Assembly (NCBI GenBank): GCA_001805205.1
Contig: MHER01000052.1
Span: 1-12,522, forward strand
Origin: Nitrospirae bacterium RIFCSPLOW2_12_42_9
GTDB lineage: Bacteria > Nitrospirota > 9FT-COMBO-42-15 > HDB-SIOI813
Direction of reading: 5' to 3'
DNA length: 12,522 nt
Positions 1-4,931 of the stretch are shown one piece after another. Numbering within the stretch: the first letter of the stretch is position 1; each line of letters opens with the position of its first letter. The notes under the pieces were generated by a model. The model had not been told where the DNA came from and did not search any database. It saw only the letters and a list, made by a program, of their open reading frames with translations. Position numbers and translations under genes: made by a program.

Positions 1-72
1 ACACAAAAAAGCCAGGAGAGTTTGAGAACACTTCATGGACTAATTTCTTACATTGAAAAGTCTGATGTCTAA
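1..72 (+). CDS. Possible C-terminal end of an unidentified gene (partial)
   Basis: Frame 1 is open from the window edge to a TAA at 70-72 and would encode 23 residues ending SYIEKSDV. Residue use is compatible with a helical C-terminus, but the stretch is too short to name a family. The other two plus frames close earlier, at 23-25 and 54-56. If real, its last codons and stop lie inside the 14-bp tandem repeat that begins at 57. It could equally be non-coding DNA upstream of the DUF465 gene. Confidence 0.25.
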   Translation, partial: TQKSQESLRTLHGLISYIEKSDV

Positions 73-84
73 AGTCTGATGTCT
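57..84. repeat. Two perfect 14-bp tandem copies
   Basis: AAAGTCTGATGTCT occurs at 57-70 and again at 71-84 with no mismatch. A degenerate third unit (ACTGTCTGAATTG) follows to about 97. The array ends just upstream of the Shine-Dalgarno site of the DUF465 gene. It may be a slippage repeat or a direct-repeat regulator site. Confidence 0.65.
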
Positions 85-113
85 ACTGTCTGAATTGTAG
101 AAAGGAGATAGCT

Positions 114-359
114 ATGATTGACAGGCACAGTATACTCATTGAGAGGCTGCGTCGTGAGAATGATCAATTTTTGTTCTGGGAGGGGGAGCATAAGAGGCTT
201 GAGCGGGAGATAAGGGATCTGAACAGAAAGAATGTCCTGACCCCGGAAGAGGAGATAATGAGGAAGAATCTCCAGAAAGAAAAACTAAATGCCAAAGACA
301 AGATGGTTGAGATACTAAAATCAGAAGAAGATAGAGAAAAGGTGAAGAAGGTTAATTAG
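114..359 (+). CDS. DUF465 (YdcH-like) small coiled-coil protein
   Basis: An 81-residue, highly charged, probably all-helical cytoplasmic protein. It has the DUF465 layout: an N-terminal helix with repeated Glu/Arg (residues 8-36), then LTPEEE at about 42-47, then a Lys/Glu-rich second helix in which a KEKL..KDKM pattern is visible. Such proteins form antiparallel helical hairpins; their cellular role is not established. The ATG at 114 has a strong Shine-Dalgarno site, AAAGGAG at 101-107, six bases upstream. The gene ends 27 bp before the tatC ATG and is probably co-transcribed with it. It has no cysteines, signal peptide or membrane segment. Confidence 0.75.
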   Translation: MIDRHSILIERLRRENDQFLFWEGEHKRLEREIRDLNRKNVLTPEEEIMRKNLQKEKLNAKDKMVEILKSEEDREKVKKVN

Positions 360-386
360 TCAATAATCAGGTTTTCAGGGTTGGAT

Positions 387-1142
387 ATGGAAAAGATGGA
401 AGAAAGGCGAATGTCCCTTATCGAACACCTCACTGAGCTAAGGAGGTGCCTGATAACATCCGTGATTGCGATAGGGATTGGTTTTATGGCCGCATTTTAT
501 TTCTCTGAAAGGATACTCCAATTCCTTATTGCAATTATAAAACCAGGGTCCAGACCTGAATTTATTTTTTTATCCCCTGCAGAGGCCCTGTGGGCCAATT
601 TCAAGATTGCCCTCTTTGCCGGGATTATACTGGCCCTGCCGGTGGTATTATACGAGGTTTGGAGGTTTATCTCCCCGGGCCTTTATAAACAGGAGAGGCA
701 TTACGGATTACCGTTTATTATCTTTGGTGTAATATTTTTTGGGGTGGGACTTCTTTTCTGCTATTTTGTGGTACTAAGGTTTGCGATGGATTTTCTCCTT
801 ACTTATAAAACCGCTAACCTTAGGCCAATGCTCTCTATAGGGGCATATCTTGATTTTATAATGAAGTTTTTTTTAGCCTTCGGACTTATATTTGAATTGC
901 CGCTTGTAATTATCTTCCTCACGAAGATAGGCCTGTTAACCCCGGAATTTCTGGCAAAAAAGAGGAAATATGCAATACTGATAAACTTTATTATTGCTGC
1001 AATACTTACTCCAACACCTGATATCTTTAACCAGGCGCTTATGGCCGGTCCACTTATAATCCTGTATGAGATTGGAATCATTGGTGCAAAGATATTCTGC
1101 AGGGAGAGGAGGAAAAAGGGAGAAGAGGTCAGTACAATTTAG
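387..1142 (+). CDS. tatC: Sec-independent (twin-arginine) protein translocase subunit TatC
   Basis: TatC is the polytopic inner-membrane receptor that binds twin-arginine signal peptides and, with TatA/TatB, exports folded proteins. The product is 251 residues, typical for the family. Visible hallmarks are the N-terminal cytoplasmic motif IEHLTELRR just before the first membrane helix, and the first cytoplasmic loop RFISPGLYKQER, whose last Glu corresponds to the signal-peptide-binding Glu of E. coli TatC. There are six hydrophobic segments, the conserved LTPTPD before the last helices, and a basic C-terminus (RERRKK). ATG 387 is preferred because AGGG at 377-380 lies six bases upstream; an in-frame TTG at 381 would add two residues. 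No tatA or tatB lies in the window. A toxin-antitoxin island begins 3 bp after the stop. Confidence 0.95.
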   Translation: MEKMEERRMSLIEHLTELRRCLITSVIAIGIGFMAAFYFSERILQFLIAIIKPGSRPEFIFLSPAEALWANFKIALFAGIILALPVVLYEVWRFISPGLYKQERHYGLPFIIFGVIFFGVGLLFCYFVVLRFAMDFLLTYKTANLRPMLSIGAYLDFIMKFFLAFGLIFELPLVIIFLTKIGLLTPEFLAKKRKYAILINFIIAAILTPTPDIFNQALMAGPLIILYEIGIIGAKIFCRERRKKGEEVSTI

Positions 1143-1145
1143 GTA

Positions 1146-1177
1146 GAGTAAACGAAGCAGCGTCCGGCGTGTTGGGG
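1146..1177. repeat. 32-bp fragment of a TumA-like HTH gene (direct repeat, copy 1)
   Basis: This segment matches 2197-2228 at 31 of 32 positions, in the same orientation. The only difference is G at 1166 versus A at 2217. The other copy lies inside the minus-strand HTH gene and encodes its TPTRWTLLRLL segment. Read on the minus strand in that frame, copy 1 encodes PTRRTLLRLL, so the mismatch changes Trp to Arg. No reading frame of useful length surrounds it. It begins 3 bp after the tatC stop and ends directly against the promoter of the AbrB-type gene, so it looks like a scar of recombination or of an older TumA copy. Confidence 0.85.
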
Positions 1178-1178
1178 G

Positions 1179-1207
1179 TTGACAAGCAATATTATATTCC
1201 TTACAAT
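1179..1207 (+). promoter_or_regulatory. Sigma-70 type promoter of the AbrB/VapC operon
   Basis: TTGACA at 1179-1184, a 17-bp spacer, and TACAAT at 1202-1207. The -35 box matches consensus exactly and the -10 box differs at one of six positions. Transcription would start near 1214, about 30 bp upstream of the first gene. The -10 box overlaps the first half-site of the inverted repeats at 1199-1230. Confidence 0.7.
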
Positions 1208-1230
1208 AGAGTAAGGAGTATAATCCTTAC
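1199..1230. promoter_or_regulatory. Candidate antitoxin operator: three alternating 6-bp half-sites
   Basis: CCTTAC at 1199-1204, GTAAGG at 1211-1216 and CCTTAC at 1225-1230 alternate in orientation, giving two overlapping inverted repeats with 6- and 8-bp centres. The array covers the -10 box and predicted start of transcription and ends against the Shine-Dalgarno site (AAGGAGGTGA, 1231-1240). AbrB-type antitoxins commonly repress their own operons by binding such palindromes; autoregulation here is inferred from position and symmetry. Confidence 0.6.
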
Positions 1231-1244
1231 AAGGAGGTGAAAAC

Positions 1245-1472
1245 ATGCCGGTAGCCAAGGTAACCAGTAAGGGACAAGTTACTTTACCCAAAGAGGTGCG
1301 GGACAGTATGGGGATATCCCCAGGGGAAGAAGTAGAGTTTCAGCAGGAAGAAGATGGTTATCTCCTGAAGAAGAAGGTCAGACGCTCGCCATTTGACAGG
1401 TTTGTAGGTTATTTAAAAAAGAAAAAAGGGGAATCCCCTGATAAGATCATCAAGGAGCTTCGTGGAGAATGA
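1245..1472 (+). CDS. AbrB/MazE-type (SpoVT-AbrB fold) antitoxin of a VapBC module
   Basis: The 75-residue protein opens with the swapped-hairpin AbrB signature: VTSKGQVTLPKEVRDSMGI (residues 6-24), then SPGEEVEF and a short beta strand ending LLKKK. This is a dimeric DNA-binding domain. The basic C-terminal tail (residues 45-75, RRSPFDRFVGYLKKKKG and onward) is the usual toxin-neutralising extension. The start is set by a near-ideal Shine-Dalgarno site, AAGGAGGTGA at 1231-1240. Its stop overlaps the next start as ATGA, the translational coupling typical of antitoxin-toxin pairs. It probably binds the PIN toxin encoded next and represses its own promoter at 1179-1230. Confidence 0.88.
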   Translation: MPVAKVTSKGQVTLPKEVRDSMGISPGEEVEFQQEEDGYLLKKKVRRSPFDRFVGYLKKKKGESPDKIIKELRGE

Positions 1473-1981
1473 TCGCGGCCATTGATACCAATATCCTGCT
1501 GGATATACTTATCCCAAATGCGAAATATGCCAAGAGTTCCAAGGCCGTGATTGACGATGCCTTCCGTAATGGCAGTCTCGTGATCAGTGAAATTATATAT
1601 GCAGAGCTCAGTTCTCAGTTCCCAACGAAGAATGAACTTGACCACTTTCTTATAGAGACAGGGATTCGATTAGTTCATTCGAGTTCCGATTCATTACATG
1701 CTGCAAGTCTTGCGTGGAAAGAGTATCTTGCCACAAAGGGTAAAAAGAGCGGGATATGTCCTTACTGTAGGTCAAAGCTACAATGGACCTGTTTTAAATG
1801 TGGGGAAAAGATTCCAGTTAGACAACATATACTAAGTGACTTTCTTGTAGGTGGCCATGCATTAAAGCAGGCTGACCGTCTTTTGACCCGTGACCGGGGA
1901 TATTACAGAACGTACTTTAAGGAGCTTAAGATAATAAGTCCTGCCACCACTTCAGTCTTTTCACATTCCCCACAACCTTAA
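1469..1981 (+). CDS. vapC: VapC-family PIN-domain ribonuclease toxin with an inserted zinc-ribbon-like motif
   Basis: The 170-residue protein has the four acidic residues of a PIN nuclease: D6 in AIDTNILLD, E46 in IYAELS, D124 in LSDFLVGGHA and D142 in LLTRDRGYY. PIN toxins cleave RNA with Mg2+ or Mn2+. Between the third helix and the D124 motif lies an insert of about 30 residues with CPYC (97-100) and CFKC (108-111), a likely metal-binding CxxC-x7-CxxC ribbon. It makes the protein longer than the usual 130-140 residues. The frame and all catalytic residues are intact, so the toxin is probably active when free of its AbrB-type partner, whose stop codon it overlaps by 4 bp. It converges with the HTH gene at 2017, leaving 35 bp without an obvious strong terminator. 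Confidence 0.88.
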   Translation: MIAAIDTNILLDILIPNAKYAKSSKAVIDDAFRNGSLVISEIIYAELSSQFPTKNELDHFLIETGIRLVHSSSDSLHAASLAWKEYLATKGKKSGICPYCRSKLQWTCFKCGEKIPVRQHILSDFLVGGHALKQADRLLTRDRGYYRTYFKELKIISPATTSVFSHSPQP

Positions 1982-2016
1982 TAAGGAGACGAGTTTTCTT
2001 GTCAGGAAGTCTGTAA

Positions 2017-2379
2017 TTATGCTGCCTCCAGCCTGACCTCAGCCACCACGATATCCCACGGTACCAGAACACGACCATCCTTGTGTCTGGTCACAAGGCC
2101 GACGCTCTCCAACTCCTGGATATCCCTATGAACGTTTTTATAGTCTCGTGACAGGGACTTTGACAATGCCCTGACACTCAGCGGGCCTTCCCGGCGGAGT
2201 AAACGAAGCAGCGTCCAGCGTGTTGGGGTAAGTACCCGCAATAAGGTGTCAAGATTATCAAAGGTAAGATACTCTTGTGATGCTACCGGCTCACCTCGTT
2301 CAACCTTGCGCCATGTCCCGACAAATCTCCTGGCTGACTGCTCAATATCACCTACACTAATCTTTATTTTCTTTTTCAT
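2017..2379 (-). CDS. Winged-helix HTH antitoxin/regulator, TumA-like (HVO_A0114-type)
   Basis: The 120-residue protein has a MarR-like winged helix. The segment LTPTRWTLLRLLRREGPLS (residues 51-69) is the conserved first helix, RALSKSLSRDYKNVHRDIQE (70-89) contains the recognition helix, and the wing is near GLVTRHKDGRVLVP. This architecture is known for the DNA-binding partner of TumE (DUF6516) toxins, and a broken TumE-like gene lies directly upstream. The ATG at 2379 has AGGAGG at 2387-2392 with 7-bp spacing. The gene starts inside the end of the toxin frame (23-bp overlap). Arg codons include many CGN, unlike neighbouring genes, and GC is locally high (34 of 60 bases in 2041-2100), suggesting transfer. 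A 32-bp piece of it recurs at 1146-1177. Confidence 0.8.
   Translation of the reverse strand: MKKKIKISVGDIEQSARRFVGTWRKVERGEPVASQEYLTFDNLDTLLRVLTPTRWTLLRLLRREGPLSVRALSKSLSRDYKNVHRDIQELESVGLVTRHKDGRVLVPWDIVVAEVRLEAA
2197..2228. repeat. 32-bp direct repeat, copy 2 (inside the HTH gene)
   Basis: Same-orientation partner of 1146-1177, 31 of 32 identical, offset 1051 bp. It lies within the HTH gene and encodes TPTRWTLLRLL on the minus strand. The two copies bracket the whole AbrB/VapC operon plus the 3' part of the HTH gene. Confidence 0.85.
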
Positions 2380-2668
2380 CGTCTAACCTCCTCACCCTTG
2401 CCACATCGGCTAAGAAATCCTGTACGAGTGTCTCAACATCAATGAAGCGATAAGTATCTTCCCTGTCTTCGTAATGGCGGTGGTCCCCTTTACCCGATTC
2501 ATTGTCATACCGTACCAAAGAGTGTCCCTCCTTTGTTCCATAATAAAGCCGGTATTTGATTCCATGAGGCTGCGCTGGTGTAGATTCAGGCTACTGCCAT
2601 ATTACCATCTCTACAACAGATCCATCAGATAGCACATGTTTTTCCCGATGAATCAACTGTGCAGGCAT
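2357..2668 (-). pseudogene. TumE-like (DUF6516) toxin gene interrupted by an in-frame TAG
   Basis: Reading the minus strand from ATG 2668 gives a 103-codon frame that closes at TAG 2357-2359 and is broken only by TAG at 2591-2593, codon 26. Before the stop it reads MPAQLIHREK...SVVEMVIWQ; after it come PHGIKYRLYYG, VRYDNESGKGDHRHY and VETLVQDFLADV. This order (EMVIW, HG.KYRL.YG, YDNE.GKGDH.H, ...DF..D) is that of the TumE/DUF6516 toxins, which pair with HTH proteins like the one encoded next. No ATG lies between the stop and the conserved core, so the toxin should not be made unless the amber codon is read through or suppressed. The rest of the frame is undamaged, so the mutation looks recent. 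A sequencing error cannot be excluded. Confidence 0.8.
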
Positions 2669-2674
2669 ATGTCA

Positions 2675-2704
2675 TATATACCATATGGTATTTAATGCAG
2701 TCAA
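2675..2704 (-). promoter_or_regulatory. Promoter and palindromic operator candidate for the tumE-like/HTH operon
   Basis: On the minus strand TTGACT (2704-2699) is followed after 18 bp by TATATA (2680-2675). A perfect 14-bp palindrome, ATACCATATGGTAT (2678-2691), covers the spacer and edges into the -10 box, where a repressor would block polymerase. The predicted transcription start falls at or within a base or two of ATG 2668, so the mRNA would be leaderless; no Shine-Dalgarno site is seen. Binding by the HTH protein is inferred from position. Confidence 0.5.
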
Positions 2705-2956
2705 CTGATTCGTGTCCTCATGTCTTGAAAAAGATTCTGTTTGGTGTCGGGGATTACTACACACCGGGGGGCGGAAGGTTTGAGTTGAAGGCGAAGATTG
2801 ATGCTCGCGGTCTAACCGGGGCCAGCAGACCTGCAACCCTTCGGATGAATGTTGCTCTTGGGAGAGAAGGTTTTCCCGGGTCTGCAGGGGTATCAGAAGG
2901 AGAGTGGAACAAGCTTTCAACCAAGGAATGGAAAGCGGAGTTGAAGTAAAAAGATA
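2705..2956. other. Orphan segment between toxin remnants; weak coding signal
   Basis: No recognisable gene is found here. A plus-strand frame open to TAA 2947-2949 has a coding-like stretch from about 2745, including GGGRFELKAKIDARGLTG and EGEWNKLSTKEWKAELK, which resembles a beta-rich C-terminus of a larger protein. It lacks a credible start: the ATG at 2659 has no Shine-Dalgarno site and lies antisense to the tumE-like gene. The segment stops about where the minus-strand RelE-like toxin homology is cut off, so it may be the foreign piece that replaced the rest of that toxin. Confidence 0.3.
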
Positions 2957-2958
2957 TC

Positions 2959-2997
2959 CTAAACAGGAAGATAACGAAGTGCGTATTTATTTGCCAT
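2959..2997 (-). pseudogene. 5' remnant of a RelE/ParE-type toxin gene
   Basis: From ATG 2997 the minus strand reads MANKYALRYLPV and then TAG (2961-2959). KY.LRYLP is a common beginning of RelE/ParE-superfamily toxins, and the ATG lies inside the last codons of the Phd-like gene, an 11-bp overlap typical of antitoxin-toxin operons. After the stop no frame continues the toxin, so all but the first dozen codons are lost. The match is short, so the family call depends on context as much as on sequence. Confidence 0.5.
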
Positions 2998-3205
2998 GAA
3001 GTCGTTGTCTGAGTTTTTTTATCACTTGCGAATGGGTGAGCCTTTTTTCTCCAGCCGCAGCCTGTACCTGGGCAACAGCGAGCTTTTCAAAAAGATCAAA
3101 TCTCGCCTTGAGTCTTTCATAATGTTCGATGCTCATTACAACAAGGTCGCCCTCTCCGTTAATGGAAACTCCTTTCCGCCGGTATTTAAAAAAAATTTTT
3201 ATCAC
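2987..3205 (-). pseudogene. Degenerate Phd/YefM-type antitoxin
   Basis: The 72-codon frame opens at GTG 3205. Its core, SINGEGDLVVMSIEHYERL, matches the strand-loop-helix of Phd/YefM antitoxins, where NGEGDLVVMS normally follows an F(I/L)TK segment; here two residues seem to be missing before NGEGD. The C-terminal half (FDLFEKLAVAQVQ...RLTHSQVIKKLRQRL) is the toxin-binding tail. The usual N-terminal part (a SDLRN-like helix) is absent from the frame. Upstream there is an ATG at about 3239 reading MPQI, which runs into a stop. I read this as a gene with a damaged N-terminal dimerisation and DNA-binding region. A short but working antitoxin remains possible. Confidence 0.6.
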
Positions 3206-3268
3206 ATGATATTGATAAGATCAAGAGCAAATTTGAGGCATAATTTGATGCATAATATTTGTGGTAAA

Positions 3269-4066
3269 TTAGGAATTTATCAATTGTTTCTTAAATGAAA
3301 GCTGTGTATTCTCTATAGCAGTAGAGATGTATCTCGAAAAGAGAGACAGTTCTCTCAGATCATGTTCTGTGAATAACCTGTCTGTACTCTTTGTATAACT
3401 CAAATTAAGGACACCTATTACCTTACCTTTTAACTTTATTGGAAGAGAGATAGCAGAATTTATCTGGGATGCCTTATCAATAAAATTTTTAAATCTGTCG
3501 CCATCTACATTTCCTGACAGAATAAGCGGCGACTTGTTCTGATAAACCCATCCTGCTACACCTTCTTCTAATTTTTGAGGGATTACCCTGACCATGTTCA
3601 TATCAATACCTATAGAACTTGCAATAATAAAGATACCTGCCTTCTCATTTGGGAGCATGATGGATGCCCTGCCGGCTTTTACCAGTTTCATTGCGAGGTA
3701 TAATATCTTATCAAGTTTCTTCTGCAGGGATAGATTGGACACTGTAATACGACCCACCCTGTATAAAAGGATTATCTCTTTTACCCGATCCTGGAGAGAG
3801 GCTGATCTCACACGCTCTTCAATGTTCTTGAATTGCTCCTCTGTGAGGCTTGTATTTAGCCTTTTAAGTTCTTTCTCTTTACTAATAATGTAAAGTGAGA
3901 ATAAGATGGAAAGCAGGCCTAAGAAAAAGAGTGTCAGGTATTTTTGTTCGAGAACAGCCAGGACAATTACAGAGACGGTAAGGAAGACCAGGATTATTAT
4001 CTCAAGGCTCAGGAGCTCCACCCTTTTCTTTTCTATGGCCTGGAGATTTTTCAGGTACTTATCCAT
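3269..4066 (-). CDS. Membrane-anchored GAF-domain sensor protein
   Basis: A 265-residue protein from ATG 4066. It has two hydrophobic helices near the N-terminus (about residues 20-39 and 43-61), a charged coiled-coil linker (KEKELKRLNTSLTEEQFKNI), then a GAF domain over the C-terminal 150 residues. GAF hallmarks include the stretch from KLVKAGRASIMLP to EEGVAGWVYQN and the closing SLPIKLKGKVIGVLNL. GAF domains bind small ligands or mediate signalling contacts; no output domain is present, so it may act on a partner. The frame is open upstream to 4120, but that would place the -35 region of its own and the divergent gene inside the coding sequence, so 4066 (or 4072) is preferred. No Shine-Dalgarno site is seen. 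Ligand unknown. Confidence 0.75.
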   Translation of the reverse strand: MDKYLKNLQAIEKKRVELLSLEIIILVFLTVSVIVLAVLEQKYLTLFFLGLLSILFSLYIISKEKELKRLNTSLTEEQFKNIEERVRSASLQDRVKEIILLYRVGRITVSNLSLQKKLDKILYLAMKLVKAGRASIMLPNEKAGIFIIASSIGIDMNMVRVIPQKLEEGVAGWVYQNKSPLILSGNVDGDRFKNFIDKASQINSAISLPIKLKGKVIGVLNLSYTKSTDRLFTEHDLRELSLFSRYISTAIENTQLSFKKQLINS

Positions 4067-4074
4067 GTACATAA

Positions 4075-4125
4075 AAAATACCATAGCATTGAATACTTGA
4101 CAAGGGAAAATAAAACTCATAAGAT
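4075..4125. promoter_or_regulatory. Divergent promoters with overlapping -35 boxes
   Basis: Plus strand: TTGACA at 4097-4102, a 17-bp spacer, and TAAGAT at 4120-4125, reading toward the TPR gene. Minus strand: TTGTCA at 4103-4098, a 17-bp spacer, and TATTTT at 4080-4075, reading toward the GAF gene. The two -35 boxes share five base pairs, so only one polymerase could bind at a time and the two genes may be reciprocally expressed. The minus start of transcription would fall near 4068, two bases before ATG 4066. Confidence 0.55.
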
Positions 4126-4152
4126 TGATAAATTTACTAAAAGGGGTGTCTG

Positions 4153-4899
4153 GTGAAAATAAAGAAAAAGGTTAAGCGTAAGAAGGATATCAAAGATATA
4201 GTAGTTGAAACAGCGGAGATACAGGGGCTTTTACAGGACCTGTTATTCAGGTTAAGCCAGGTATTTGAAAGGTATCGCACATTAGTCCTTGCTTCAATAG
4301 CTGCAATTGTTATACTTATTATCTTGGGAGTTGGCTACCATTATTTATCCCTGAGATGGGACAGGGAGGCGTCTGTGTTGGAGGGGAGTGCATATTCTTC
4401 TTATACAGAGGGGAACTATCAGAAGTCTATCTCCCTTTATCAGGAGGTTCTTGATAAATATTCCGGAAGCGAAAGTGCGCCTGTTGCTATGTATTATATA
4501 GGAAACAGTTACCTGGCATCAGGACAATCAGAGAAGGCAATAGGGACATATAATAAATTTATTAAAGACCACGATGATCAGGTTATTATCCTCCCTCTTG
4601 TATATTTGAACCTCGGATATTCCTATTTGAATATGAAAGATTATAATAATGCAATTTCTGCTTTTAAGCAGGCATCAGCATTAAAAGGCTCATTGGTTGC
4701 TGACAGGGCCGCATATGAGACTGCCAGAGTATATGAGACCTCCGGTGACAAGGTTTCTGCCATTGATAGGTATGAGTATCTTGTAAAGACTTATCCAAAT
4801 TCCCCATGGAGTCAGGATGCCTCAGCTAAATTAAATAAAGTCCAGGGCAATATCCCAAAAGACCGGCAGCCCAAAGACCATCAGCAGGATAACCGATAA
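4153..4899 (+). CDS. Inner-membrane-anchored TPR protein (YfgM/BamD-like architecture)
   Basis: The 248-residue protein has a basic cytoplasmic N-terminus (KIKKKVKRKK), one membrane helix at about 43-63 (LVLASIAAIVILIILGVGY) and then tetratricopeptide repeats outside the membrane. TPR units are visible as YTEGNYQKSISLYQEVLDKY (84-103), GNSYLASGQSEKAIGTYNKF (117-136), GYSYLNMKDYNNAISAFKQA (155-174) and YETSGDKVSAIDRYEYLVKT (194-213). Such proteins scaffold envelope complexes; the partner is unknown. The start is GTG 4153 with AAGGGGTG at 4141-4148 upstream. The Gln/Asp/Lys-rich tail is probably disordered. It leads a plus-strand run with the UDP-sugar and DUF3108 genes, 32 bp apart from the next. 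Confidence 0.75.
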   Translation: MKIKKKVKRKKDIKDIVVETAEIQGLLQDLLFRLSQVFERYRTLVLASIAAIVILIILGVGYHYLSLRWDREASVLEGSAYSSYTEGNYQKSISLYQEVLDKYSGSESAPVAMYYIGNSYLASGQSEKAIGTYNKFIKDHDDQVIILPLVYLNLGYSYLNMKDYNNAISAFKQASALKGSLVADRAAYETARVYETSGDKVSAIDRYEYLVKTYPNSPWSQDASAKLNKVQGNIPKDRQPKDHQQDNR

Positions 4900-4931
4900 T
4901 AAGTAAGTCGCAATTCAAAGGAGGATAATGG

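Noticed and set aside
57..97. CRISPR array
   Set aside because: The units are contiguous with no spacers and only 14 bp long.
803..1081. Minus-strand frame inside tatC
   Set aside because: Antisense of a hydrophobic membrane protein, which often leaves long open frames; no signal of its own.
1982..2016. Terminator between the convergent VapC and HTH genes
   Set aside because: Only a weak GACGAG/CTTGTC pairing with a T-rich loop is visible; not enough for a stable hairpin.
2659..2949. Plus-strand open frame of 96 codons as a complete gene
   Set aside because: Its start is antisense to the tumE-like gene and overlaps that gene's promoter, with no Shine-Dalgarno site. Only the second half looks coding, so it is kept as a possible fragment.
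2996..3298. Plus-strand 100-codon frame opposite the Phd-like gene
   Set aside because: The minus strand has clear antitoxin homology; the plus translation has no recognisable pattern and no Shine-Dalgarno site.
4067..4120. N-terminal extension of the GAF protein to ATG 4120
   Set aside because: It would put both divergent -35 boxes inside the gene, has no Shine-Dalgarno site, and adds a sequence with no domain.
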